Shown here piece by piece: positions 49,191 through 56,564 of a stretch of DNA of 64,000 nt. The position numbers and the translations under genes were made by a program. Origin of the DNA: Limimaricola sp027213785. Its GTDB lineage: Bacteria; Pseudomonadota; Alphaproteobacteria; Rhodobacterales; Rhodobacteraceae. The notes under the pieces are model-generated. The model was not told the DNA's origin. It saw nothing but the letters and a program-made list of their open reading frames with translations, and made no database searches. The stretch is taken from contig NZ_CP193758.1 of NCBI RefSeq assembly GCF_050847355.1, positions 1 to 64,000 of the forward strand. The letters run 5' to 3'. Numbering within the stretch: the first letter of the stretch is position 1; every line of letters starts with the position of its first letter.

Positions 49191-50114
49191 ATGCCACAGA
49201 CCGTCATCGGCTGCGACCTTGCCCGCGGCTGGATCGATACGCACGCCCTGCCGACCAAGGTGGTGGTGAGGATCGATAACAATCCGAACAGCATTACCCG
49301 CTGGACCGCGTCCTTGCCTGCAAACTCTCTAGTCGTCTTCGAGGCCACCAGCGGCTGCGACACTCTTTTGATCAAGGCACTCTGCGACCGGGGCCTTCGC
49401 TTCGCACGGGTCAATCCGCGCCAAGCCCGAGAGTTCGCCCGCGCGACGGGCGTGTTGGCCAAAACGGATCGGGTCGATGCGCGCATACTGGCTGATATGG
49501 GGCGCCTCTTGCCTCTCGAGGTTACCGCGCCGCCTCATCCGGATCGGGCCCGACTTTCTGATTTCCTTCGTCGCCGCAGGCAGTTGGTCGAAATGCGGAA
49601 AGCCGAAAAGGTGCGTCGCCACAGCGCCGGCCAGCCAGCAATCCTGCGCGAGATCGAGACGATGATCGCGCTGCTCGACCGCCGCATTGTCATCATGGAT
49701 CGCAAGATTGCGGCTCTGATCGGAGACAGCCCCGAACTTACCGAGCATGCGGAGTTGCTTCGCGCCGTGCCTGGGATTGGACCGACGGTGCTGGCAACGC
49801 TTCTCGGCGAACTGCCCGAACTCGGCACGCTCTGTCGGCGTCGGATCGCCTCTCTCGCCGGGCTCGCTCCACATGCCCGCGAGAGCGGCACATGGCGCGG
49901 CACACGACGTATATGGGGAGGACGACGCAAAGTCCGCGAGGCTCTCTACATCGCGGCCTTGAGCGCGTCCCGCCGCGTGCCGCTCTTGATTGCCATGCGA
50001 GATCGAATGAAGGCTGCCGGCAAAGCCCCCAAAACAGTTCTCATTGCCGTTGCCCGTCAGCTCCTCGTCATCCTCAACGCCATGATCCGAAACAAACAGC
50101 CCATTCGCCTCTAA
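49191..50114 (+). CDS. IS110-family transposase (DEDD recombinase)
   Basis: The 307-residue protein has the RuvC-like DEDD N-terminal domain (Asp9 in VIGCDLAR, Glu51 in VVFEATSGCD, Asp93 and Asp96 in KTDRVDARILADM). Its C-terminal Transposase_20 domain (AVPGIGPTVLATLLGELPEL, IASLAGLAPHARESGTWRGTR) holds the candidate nucleophile Ser232. ACAGGAG is nine bases before ATG 49191. The reading frame is intact, so the element may be active. It lies between the mechanosensitive channel gene and a DUF1127 gene without breaking either. Confidence 0.93.
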   Translation: MPQTVIGCDLARGWIDTHALPTKVVVRIDNNPNSITRWTASLPANSLVVFEATSGCDTLLIKALCDRGLRFARVNPRQAREFARATGVLAKTDRVDARILADMGRLLPLEVTAPPHPDRARLSDFLRRRRQLVEMRKAEKVRRHSAGQPAILREIETMIALLDRRIVIMDRKIAALIGDSPELTEHAELLRAVPGIGPTVLATLLGELPELGTLCRRRIASLAGLAPHARESGTWRGTRRIWGGRRKVREALYIAALSASRRVPLLIAMRDRMKAAGKAPKTVLIAVARQLLVILNAMIRNKQPIRL

Positions 50115-50446
50115 GAAACGACACAGTTGCCCCCGAGTGTTGGCCGGGAATGATTCGCCCTTGCGCGGTCGGGGCTGGCGGCCCGTGCGAAACGGGCGGT
50201 TCCGTCGAAATCGCCGCCTGCCGGGGACTTCGCGCGGCGAATGATCGCCCCGCAGACAGATCTGACGCTGCCTGCCCGATCGGCCGGCAGGAGGAAAACG
50301 CAGCCCGGTCAAACCAATGATGCTGCATTGCAGCAATTGCATGGCAGGGTACAGCCCGACGGCACTGGTGCATGCTTCGTCGAGACGCCAGTCTTCGATC
50401 AAGCGGCGCGGGAGCGCCCGTTCAGATCATGTCAGGAGATACCGTC
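50115..50446. other. 332-bp intergenic region between IS element and DUF1127 gene
   Basis: It must contain the right end of the IS110 element near its left side and the promoter of the DUF1127 gene on its right. A 15-bp inverted repeat is at 50321-50335. No protein-coding gene is supported. Confidence 0.4.
50321..50335. promoter_or_regulatory. Inverted repeat with PhaR-box core upstream of DUF1127
   Basis: TGCTGCATTGCAGCA is a perfect 7-1-7 inverted repeat whose centre reads CTGC-N3-GCAG, the core described for PhaR binding in Paracoccus and Rhodobacter. It lies 111 bp before the DUF1127 start. PhaR control is inferred. Confidence 0.4.
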
Positions 50447-50647
50447 ATGAGACTCGCAGTACCGTCCCAGGCCCGTACCGATGTCGCGGGATACCTTGCC
50501 TCGGCCACGACGCGGTGGCGCGTCTATCGCCGCACCGTGTCCGAGCTCTCGCGGCTGAGCGACCGCGATCTTGCCGATCTCGGCTTCGCGCGCTCGCAGA
50601 TCCGCGAGATCGCCCGCGACGCCGCCACGCGCGCGGTCGCGCGCTGA
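50447..50647 (+). CDS. DUF1127 small protein
   Basis: The 66-residue protein ends with the DUF1127 core: RWRVYRRTVSELSRLSDRDL, then ADLGFARSQIREIARDAATRA, nearly the same as in the gene at 28649. The N-terminal part (MRLAVPSQARTDVAGYLASA) is different. AGGAG is eight bases before the ATG. The stop is 19 bp from the convergent end of ureG. A role as a small RNA-binding regulator is inferred from Rhodobacter CcaF1. Confidence 0.9.
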   Translation: MRLAVPSQARTDVAGYLASATTRWRVYRRTVSELSRLSDRDLADLGFARSQIREIARDAATRAVAR

Positions 50648-50666
50648 TCCACCGGGCCGCGGGGCG

Positions 50667-51302
50667 TCAGGCGACGCCCTGCGGCACGAGGCCGCCCATC
50701 TCGCGTAGATGCGCCAGCACCTCGTCGACACCGCGCCCGTGGCGCAGTGCGCAGAACACGAAGGGCCGCGATCCCCGCATCCGCGCCGCGTCGCGCTGCA
50801 TCACCTCGAGCGAGGCGCCGACATGCGGCGCCAGATCGGTCTTGTTGATCACCAGAAGGTCCGAGCGGGTGATCGCCGGGCCGCCCTTGCGAGGGATTTC
50901 CTCGCCCGCCGCCACGTCGATGACATAGACGGTCAGATCGGCGAGCTCGGGCGAGAAGGTGGCGGAGAGATTGTCGCCGCCGCTCTCGATCAGCACCACC
51001 TCGATGCCGGGATGCCGCCGCTCCAGTTCCGCCACGGCGGCGAGGTTGAGGCTCGCATCCTCGCGGATCGCGGTATGCGGGCAGCCCCCGGTTTCCACGC
51101 CGATCACCCGGTCGCCGGGCAGGATCTGCATCCGCATCAGCGCCTCGGCATCCTCCTGCGTGTAGATGTCGTTGGTGATGACTCCGATCGAATGATAGGG
51201 CGCAAGCGCGCGCGCCAGAGCGGCGGTGAGCGTCGTCTTGCCGGCGCCGACGGGGCCGCCGATGCCGATGCGGAGGGGCCCGTTCATCGTTCTGATGCTC
51301 AT
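50667..51302 (-). CDS. ureG: Urease accessory GTPase UreG
   Basis: UreG is the GTPase that drives nickel insertion into urease together with UreD, UreE and UreF. The 211 residues contain the P-loop GIGGPVGAGKTTLTAAL (about 12-28), the nickel-binding CPH motif in GVETGGCPHTAIRED, the switch region LIESGGDNLSATFSPELAD and the guanine motif INKTDLAPHV. ATG 51302 overlaps the ureF stop (ATGA); an internal ATG at 51287 is an alternative. It is the last gene of the urease operon. Confidence 0.97.
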   Translation of the reverse strand: MSIRTMNGPLRIGIGGPVGAGKTTLTAALARALAPYHSIGVITNDIYTQEDAEALMRMQILPGDRVIGVETGGCPHTAIREDASLNLAAVAELERRHPGIEVVLIESGGDNLSATFSPELADLTVYVIDVAAGEEIPRKGGPAITRSDLLVINKTDLAPHVGASLEVMQRDAARMRGSRPFVFCALRHGRGVDEVLAHLREMGGLVPQGVA

Positions 51303-51943
51303 GTGGCGAAGATCCTCGGTTGCTGGGTTTCGTGGCGCATCGACGCGATGTCGCCCATGAAGGTGGTGGAGGAGAGATCGTCGAGCGTGCCGTGCTCGAC
51401 CTCCTCGGCGATGCGCGCGCAAAGCGGCGCGAGCGCGGATTGCAGCCGCTGCCCCTCGGTCTGGCCCAGCGGCATCAGCCGCTGCGCCGCCGAAACGAGA
51501 TTGGCCGCGAAGGCCTGCAGGTAGAGCGCGCAAGTGGATCGGGGCGGCAGACCGTGCCGCGCCGCCGCCGCGCCGATGGCGACGGGATAGGCGAGGGGGG
51601 CCGCCGTGACGCCCGAGACCCGGGCCTCGGTCCGCGCGAAGGCCGTGCCCTGCCGCTCCGTCTCGATCAGCCGCTCGCGGCTGGCGGCCAGGGCACGGGC
51701 GGTGGCGTCGATGCCGGCCAGGTCGTCCCCATCCGCGTGCCATGCGGCGACGAGCAGCAGCGCGTCGTTGCGACCTGCGCCGAACTCCAGCGTATCGCGC
51801 AGCCAGTCCTCGAGCGTCGCGCGGTCGAAAACCCGGCCATCCGCGATCGCCCGCTCCAGCCCGTGCGAATAGGCGAAGGCCCCGACCGGGTAGCCGGGCG
51901 AGAGCCATCGCGCCAGCGTCAGGGCCTGCAACTCAGTGAGCAT
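51299..51943 (-). CDS. ureF: Urease accessory protein UreF
   Basis: UreF forms a complex with UreD and UreG that activates apo-urease. The protein is about 214 residues and helical, with the family segments LARWLSPGYPVGAFAYSHGLERAI near the start and RLMPLGQTEGQRLQSAL near residue 160. I place the start at 51943 (MLTELQALTL), which overlaps the end of ureE by 11 bases; ATGs further upstream lie deeper in ureE. The stop is coupled to ureG. Confidence 0.92.
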   Translation of the reverse strand: MLTELQALTLARWLSPGYPVGAFAYSHGLERAIADGRVFDRATLEDWLRDTLEFGAGRNDALLLVAAWHADGDDLAGIDATARALAASRERLIETERQGTAFARTEARVSGVTAAPLAYPVAIGAAAARHGLPPRSTCALYLQAFAANLVSAAQRLMPLGQTEGQRLQSALAPLCARIAEEVEHGTLDDLSSTTFMGDIASMRHETQQPRIFAT

Positions 51944-52403
51944 GGGCCGTCGCGACATGCTCATGCGCATGGGTGCGACCATGGCCATAGGCGCCGCCTT
52001 CCGGGGTGAATGGCCCGGTCACGTCGCGCAGCTCGGCGCCCAGATGCGCCAGCATATGCGCGATCACGTGGTCGCGGCGGATCACCAGCCGGTCGGGTCT
52101 GATTTCGCAGGGCGTGTGGCGGTTGCCGACATGCCAGGCGAGACGGACGAGATCGCCGCGTGCCTCGGTCAACGGCTCGGGTGCGGCCTCGATTGCCACG
52201 AGAGAACCATCCGACAGCTCCAGCGCGTCGCCCGCTTCCAGCGAAGTCGTCTGCGGCAGATCGACGAGGAACGGGCGACCCGAGGCGGTCACGAGCCGCT
52301 TGCGGCGCAGGAAGCGGCCCTCGTAGTCGAGCGCGCAAGCCTCGTGCGGGCCGGACCAGTGGCCCTTGCGGTGCAGTTGCCGGGCGGTGGGAAGATCACT
52401 CAT
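51933..52403 (-). CDS. ureE: Urease accessory nickel chaperone UreE
   Basis: UreE delivers Ni2+ to UreG. The 156-residue protein has the N-terminal UreE domain (GHWSGPHEACALDYEGRFLRRKRL, DLPQTTSLEAGDALELSDG), the C-terminal metal domain (HVGNRHTPCEIRPDRLVIRRDHVIAHMLAHLGAE) and a His-rich tail (HGRTHAHEHVATAHAH) that should bind several nickel ions. It is nine bases downstream of the ureC stop. Confidence 0.95.
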   Translation of the reverse strand: MSDLPTARQLHRKGHWSGPHEACALDYEGRFLRRKRLVTASGRPFLVDLPQTTSLEAGDALELSDGSLVAIEAAPEPLTEARGDLVRLAWHVGNRHTPCEIRPDRLVIRRDHVIAHMLAHLGAELRDVTGPFTPEGGAYGHGRTHAHEHVATAHAH

Positions 52404-52412
52404 CGCATTACC

Positions 52413-54122
52413 TCAGAACAGGAAATAGCGCTGCGCCATCGGCAGCACCTCGGCGGGCTCGCAGGTGAGCAGCACCCCGTCGGCACGCACCTCGTAGGTC
52501 TCGGGGTCGACCTCGACATGCGGGAGGGCGTCGTTGAGCTTCAGGTCGCGCTTGGTGACGTGCCGCGTGTCGCCGATGGCCACCGTCTGCTTGGCGAGGC
52601 CGAGCCTCTCGCGGATACCGTCGGCTTGCGCGACCTCGGACACGAAGGTCACGCCCGCATGTTCGACCGCACGGCCATAGGCGCCGAACATCGGCCGCAG
52701 ATGCACCGGCTGCGGGGTGGGGATCGAGGCGTTGGGATCGCCCATCTGCGCCATCACGATCTGCCCGCCCAAGAGCACCATCTCGGGCTTCACCCCGAAG
52801 AAGGCCGGGTGCCAGAGCACCAGATCGGCGCGCTTGCCCGGCTCGATCGAGCCGATCTCGTGCGCGAGGCCATGCGCCAGCGCCGGATTGATCGTGTATT
52901 TCGCGACATAGCGGCGGGCACGGAAGTTGTCGTTCTCTCCCGCTTCCTCGGCCAGACGCCCGCGCTGGCGCTTCATCTTGTCGGCGGTCTGCCAGGTGCG
53001 GATCAGCACCTCGCCGACGCGGCCCATCGCCTGGCTGTCCGAGGCGATGATCGAGAAGGCGCCCATGTCGTGCAGGATGTCCTCGGCGGCGATGGTCTCG
53101 CGCCGGATCCGGCTCTCGGCGAAGGCGATGTCCTCTGGCACCCGCTTGTCGAGGTGGTGGCAGACCATCAGCATGTCGAGATGCTCCTCGACCGTGTTGA
53201 CGGTGAAGGGCCGCGTCGGGTTGGTCGAGGCGGGCAGCACCGACATCTCGCCGCAGATCTTGATGATGTCGGGAGCATGGCCGCCGCCCGCGCCCTCGGT
53301 ATGGAAGGCATGGATGGTGCGGCCCGCGATGGCCTTGACGGTGTTCTCGACGAAGCCCGCCTCGTTGAGAGTGTCGGTGTGGATCATCACCTGCACGCCG
53401 GTCTCGTCGGCGACCCGCAGGCAGCAGTCGATGGCGGCAGGCGTCGTGCCCCAATCCTCGTGCAGCTTTAGCGCGCAGGCGCCGGCGAGCACCTGCTCGT
53501 GCAGCGCGCCCGGTAAGCTCGCATTGCCCTTGCCCGCGAAGGCGAGGTTCATCGGGAAGGCATCGGCCGATTGCAGCATCCGGGCGAGATGCCACGGCCC
53601 CGGCGTGCAGGTGGTGGCGAGCGTGCCATGCGCCGGACCGGTGCCACCGCCGAGCATGGTGGTGACGCCGGAAGCCAGCGCCTCCTCGATCTGCTGCGGA
53701 CAGATGTAGTGAATGTGGCTGTCCATGCCGCCGGCGGTGAGGATGCGCCCCTCGCCGGCGATCACCTCGGTTCCGGGGCCCACGACGATGTCGACATTCG
53801 GCTGGGTATCGGGGTTGCCCGCCTTGCCGATGGCGGCGATGCGCCCGTCGCGCAGCCCGACATCCGCCTTGTAGATGCCGGTATGGTCGAGGATCAGCGC
53901 GTTGGTTACAGCCGTGTCGACCGCGCCCTCGGCGCGCGAGCGCTGGCTCTGGCCCATGCCGTCGCGGATCGTCTTGCCGCCGCCGAACTTCACCTCCTCG
54001 CCATAGGTGGTGAGATCGCGCTCGACCTCGATCACGAGGTCGGTATCGGCAAGCCGGACCCGGTCGCCGGTGGTGGGGCCGTACATGGCGGCGTAGTCGC
54101 CGCGCGGAATGGTCACGGGCAT
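52413..54122 (-). CDS. ureC: Urease alpha subunit
   Basis: UreC holds the di-nickel active site that hydrolyses urea to ammonia and carbamate. The 569-residue protein has the first nickel histidines in GGMDSHIHYICPQQ, the carbamylated lysine in ACALKLHEDWGTTP, further ligands in QVMIHTDTLNEAGF and RTIHAFHTEGAGGGHAPDI, and the active-site flap with Cys/His in MVCHHLDKRVPEDIAFAESR. The C-terminal VHLRPMFGAYG is conserved. All key residues appear intact. It is separated from ureB by an inserted lprI-like gene. Confidence 0.98.
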   Translation of the reverse strand: MPVTIPRGDYAAMYGPTTGDRVRLADTDLVIEVERDLTTYGEEVKFGGGKTIRDGMGQSQRSRAEGAVDTAVTNALILDHTGIYKADVGLRDGRIAAIGKAGNPDTQPNVDIVVGPGTEVIAGEGRILTAGGMDSHIHYICPQQIEEALASGVTTMLGGGTGPAHGTLATTCTPGPWHLARMLQSADAFPMNLAFAGKGNASLPGALHEQVLAGACALKLHEDWGTTPAAIDCCLRVADETGVQVMIHTDTLNEAGFVENTVKAIAGRTIHAFHTEGAGGGHAPDIIKICGEMSVLPASTNPTRPFTVNTVEEHLDMLMVCHHLDKRVPEDIAFAESRIRRETIAAEDILHDMGAFSIIASDSQAMGRVGEVLIRTWQTADKMKRQRGRLAEEAGENDNFRARRYVAKYTINPALAHGLAHEIGSIEPGKRADLVLWHPAFFGVKPEMVLLGGQIVMAQMGDPNASIPTPQPVHLRPMFGAYGRAVEHAGVTFVSEVAQADGIRERLGLAKQTVAIGDTRHVTKRDLKLNDALPHVEVDPETYEVRADGVLLTCEPAEVLPMAQRYFLF

Positions 54123-54168
54123 CGGATGGCCTCCATGAGTTGGGTCGCAGGGCTCATGGAGGCGCGGC

Positions 54169-54525
54169 TCAGCGCATCGCGCGCAGCTCCGCGTTGCGGC
54201 GCAGCGTCAGCCCCTCCATGCATCTCCAGTAGAACATCGGCGCGGCGCTGCCGCCGCCCTGCTGCTCCGGCTCGCAGGTCGCGTCGCGCCGCGCAAGCCA
54301 GGCGCGCTGCTCGTTCAGAAGCGCCTGACCGGTCCCCCGGGCATCGGCGCGCGGTTTCACCACGCCCCACAGGCGATTCAGCTCGGCATCGGCGGCCATC
54401 CACTCCTCGTGGGCGCAGAAGTTGAGGCCCATCTGCGTGGACGGGTCGCAGCGGTGATAGTCGTTCCGCGCCAAGGCGGGCAGGGAATGCAGGAGAAGGA
54501 GCGGGAACAGGAAAACGAAGCGCAT
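54169..54525 (-). CDS. Exported LprI/DUF1311-like protein inside the urease operon
   Basis: The 118-residue protein has a signal peptide (MRFVFLFPLLLLHSLPALA) and a four-cysteine DUF1311/LprI-like domain (YHRCDPSTQMGLNFCAHEEW, QRAWLARRDATCEPE, FYWRCMEGLTLRR). The family includes lysozyme-inhibitor-like periplasmic proteins. It lies 46 bp upstream of ureC and 66 bp downstream of ureB, in the same direction, and so is part of the urease transcript. Why an exported protein sits between cytosolic urease subunits is unclear; chance insertion and co-regulation for urea use are both possible. Confidence 0.8.
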   Translation of the reverse strand: MRFVFLFPLLLLHSLPALARNDYHRCDPSTQMGLNFCAHEEWMAADAELNRLWGVVKPRADARGTGQALLNEQRAWLARRDATCEPEQQGGGSAAPMFYWRCMEGLTLRRNAELRAMR

Positions 54526-54591
54526 GGCAAACCTCCGGTCCGGTCCGCCGCCAGCCTAGCATACGAAGCCGATTCCCCCCATGCGCGACCA

Positions 54592-54897
54592 TCACAGCTC
54601 TCCCATCACGTCGCCCTGGAAGCCGAAGACGCGCCGGTCGCCGCCGATCTCGATCAGCCGCACCTCGCGGCGCTGGCCCGGCTCGAAGCGCACCGCCGTG
54701 CCCGAGGCGATGTCGAGCCGCCGTCCGCGCGCCGCCGAACGGTCGAAGTCGAGGCCGGGATTGGCCTCGGCAAAGTGGAAATGGCTGCCGACCTGCACCG
54801 GACGGTCGCCGGTATTGGCGACCATCAGCGTGATCGCCTCCGACCCCGCGTTCAGTTCGATCTCGCCGCTCTTTGGCATCACCTCGCCGGGGATCAT
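54592..54897 (-). CDS. ureB: Urease beta subunit
   Basis: UreB is one of the two small urease structural subunits. The 101 residues show MIPGEVMPKSGEIELNAG, ANTGDRPVQVGSHFHFAEAN, LDIASGTAVRFEPGQRREV and IGGDRRVFGFQG, in line with the family. ATG 54897 is chosen since it gives the normal N-terminus and overlaps the stop of the 50-residue upstream ORF; the upstream extension is not protein-like. Confidence 0.97.
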   Translation of the reverse strand: MIPGEVMPKSGEIELNAGSEAITLMVANTGDRPVQVGSHFHFAEANPGLDFDRSAARGRRLDIASGTAVRFEPGQRREVRLIEIGGDRRVFGFQGDVMGEL

Positions 54898-55046
54898 GCG
54901 CGCAGCCCCCGGATCAGCGCCACGGCAACGAGCGCGAGGCCGAGGAGGGGCCCGGCCCAACCGGCATGGAGATGCGCCGCGCCCGCATGGGCGAGCGCCG
55001 GGGCGGGAAGGACGAGCGGGGTGGCAAGCAGGATGCGGGTCATCAT
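54894..55046 (-). CDS. 50-residue membrane/exported protein between ureA and ureB
   Basis: A short open frame of 50 codons has AAAGGA four bases before its ATG and a TGA that overlaps the ureB start (ATGA), exactly as an operon gene would. It begins MMTRILLATPLVLPAPALAHAG, a signal-peptide-like segment, followed by His/Gly residues (AAHLHAGWAG) and a hydrophobic helix (PLLGLALVAVALIRGL). This gives a signal peptide plus one membrane span. Similar short proteins are sometimes seen in alphaproteobacterial urease operons. A role in nickel or urea entry can only be guessed. Confidence 0.6.
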   Translation of the reverse strand: MMTRILLATPLVLPAPALAHAGAAHLHAGWAGPLLGLALVAVALIRGLRA

Positions 55047-55068
55047 CGGTCCTTTCGACGACTGGGGC

Positions 55069-55371
55069 TCAACGGATCGGGTCGTGCACGGTGACGAGCT
55101 TGGTGCCGTCGGGGAATGTCGCCTCGACCTGCACCTCGGGGATCATCTCGGGTACGCCCGCCATGCATTGCGCTCGGGTGATCACCTCGGCGCCCCTCTG
55201 CATCATCTCGGCCACGCTGCGGCCGTCGCGCGCGCCCTCGACCACCGCGTCGGTGATCAGCGCGATCGCCTCGGGGTGGTTGAGCTTGACGCCCCGGGCG
55301 AGGCGGCGGCGCGCCACCTCGGCGGCCATGGCGACCAAGAGCTTGTCCTTTTCGCGGGGGGTGAGGTTCAT
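55069..55371 (-). CDS. ureA: Urease gamma subunit
   Basis: UreA is the gamma structural subunit of three-subunit bacterial urease. The 100 residues contain MNLTPREKDKLLVAMAAEVA, VKLNHPEAIALITDAVVEGARDG and the EVQVEATFPDGTKLVTVHDPI C-terminus, matching the family over its full length. It begins one base after the ureD stop (TAG at 55373-55375) and is the first structural gene of the operon. Confidence 0.98.
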   Translation of the reverse strand: MNLTPREKDKLLVAMAAEVARRRLARGVKLNHPEAIALITDAVVEGARDGRSVAEMMQRGAEVITRAQCMAGVPEMIPEVQVEATFPDGTKLVTVHDPIR

Positions 55372-55372
55372 C

Positions 55373-56176
55373 CTATAGTCTCCATGAGGCGGGCAGGGTG
55401 CCGCCGGTCAGCAGGTCGAGCATCGGCAGAAGCGTCTGGCGCAGCGCGAAGCCGTCCTCGGCCAGAAGCCGCAGCACCAGAAGGTCGGGGGCGACGAGCG
55501 TCGCGCCCCCCGTGGCGGGCAGCAGCGCGCGGATCGGCGCGAGATGCGCCTCGGCCTCGGCGGCGGCGAGGATCACGCTGGCCATCGCGCCGGCGCCGTT
55601 CGCCACGGCGGGGCGCGCGAGATGCGCGGCGACGTCTCCTTCGAGCCGCATCGCGTCGAGATAGAGCGGCGCGCCGTCGCGGCGGATCTCGACGCGGTCG
55701 CGGAACCGCGCCTCGTCCAGCACCTCGCCCATCAGCGCCCGGCCGAAGATCACCGGTTCGACCAAGAGCGCCCGGGCGCCGGGAGCGAGATCGAGCGTGA
55801 GCGTCCGGTCGAGATCGCAGCCGCGATAGAGGATCGTCTCCTGCGGCAGCCAGTCGAGCCGCGCGCCGGTCTCGGCCGCGAGCCGGTTGCGGATGCGCGC
55901 CGCCGGGCCGCCGGAACTGCGATAGGCCCGCTCGGCGGCCTGCGTGGTGAGCCGCAGATGCCCGCCCGGAGTCGCCCGCGCCTCGATCTCGAGCCGGTCG
56001 CCCCCGGTGGCGCCGCCGGAGGTGTTGAGGATCACCGCCTCGACATGGGGCTTGCTCGGGAACAGCGCCCGCAGCGCCCCCTCCTGGCGCAGCAGCGACA
56101 GTCCGCCCGCCCCGGCCTCGATCCGCAGGGCGCCCTTCGCGCGGGGCGGGGCGGCATATGGCAGCTGGTGCAGGAT
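55373..56176 (-). CDS. ureD: Urease accessory protein UreD, apparently without a canonical start codon
   Basis: UreD (UreH) is the scaffold for urease activation. The frame shows AVILNTSGGATGGDRLEIEA, AYRSSGGPAARIRNRLAAE, LPQETILYRGCDLDRTLTLDL, and an N-terminal PPRAKGALRIEAGAGG that is typical of the family. The conserved N-terminal region is open to 56278, but it holds no ATG, GTG or TTG until an internal GTG at 56035, which would cut off about 47 residues. GGGGAG at 56184-56189 lies seven bases before an ATC (56174-56176), giving about 267 residues, a normal length. A non-standard ATC start, a start-codon mutation or a sequencing error are the options. Confidence 0.8.
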   Translation of the reverse strand: MLHQLPYAAPPRAKGALRIEAGAGGLSLLRQEGALRALFPSKPHVEAVILNTSGGATGGDRLEIEARATPGGHLRLTTQAAERAYRSSGGPAARIRNRLAAETGARLDWLPQETILYRGCDLDRTLTLDLAPGARALLVEPVIFGRALMGEVLDEARFRDRVEIRRDGAPLYLDAMRLEGDVAAHLARPAVANGAGAMASVILAAAEAEAHLAPIRALLPATGGATLVAPDLLVLRLLAEDGFALRQTLLPMLDLLTGGTLPASWRL

Positions 56177-56564
56177 GGCGGTTCTCCCCGAGGCATCTCC
56201 TGCCGCTTTCCTGCGCCGTCCGGATACGAAGATGCCAGACCGGGCGCCGGGATCGCCGGGCCCGCCGCGCCATAGCGATCAGGATTGCGGCATGGTCCCG
56301 GGCATTTGCACAAAATGTCGGCAATGGCCGCAATCCCGCTGCGCCGCGGCGCCCGGAAGTTTGCCACTTCGGCCGCGCTGCTCAAACGATGAGCGCATCC
56401 GCCACCGGGTCGATCGGCACCGGGCATGGGCGGGAGATGGGGACGGCCGCAGGAATTGCAGCTCTCGACGGCCGCCCCCGGGTGCAACGATGTTGCGGGA
56501 CGAGATCTAGAACCGGCGGGCCCAGCGGGCAACGTCGACGCCGCGTCCCGCGGGAGACAGTGAC
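56177..56564. other. 388-bp divergent region between ureD and urtA
   Basis: Promoters for both the urease operon and the urt operon must lie here. A 5-3-5 inverted repeat GCAAC-GAT-GTTGC is at 56484-56496, 68 bp before urtA. GGGGAG at 56184-56189 serves ureD and GGGAG precedes urtA. No clear sigma-54 or NtrC site was recognised. Confidence 0.45.

Larger units (their letters stand above)
48990..50150 (+). mobile_element. IS110-family insertion element (ends approximate)
   Basis: A complete IS110-type transposase (49191-50114) with about 200 bp of non-coding leader marks this element. IS110 elements have no inverted terminal repeats and insert at a short core, so the exact ends cannot be read from one copy. 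The left end is probably between the channel-gene hairpin (48955) and 49055, the right end shortly after 50114. Codon use in the transposase is less GC-biased than that of the flanking genes, consistent with recent arrival. Confidence 0.7.

Noticed and set aside
56288..56312. Possible sigma-54 promoter (TGG...TTGCA) before urtA
   Set aside because: The GG and GC elements are two bases too far apart and the -24 element is poor.
55368..56333. Minus-strand open frame of 321 codons with an ATG start over ureD
   Set aside because: It has a proper ATG but its translation is Arg/Ala/Pro-rich shadow. UreD motifs are in the neighbouring frame.
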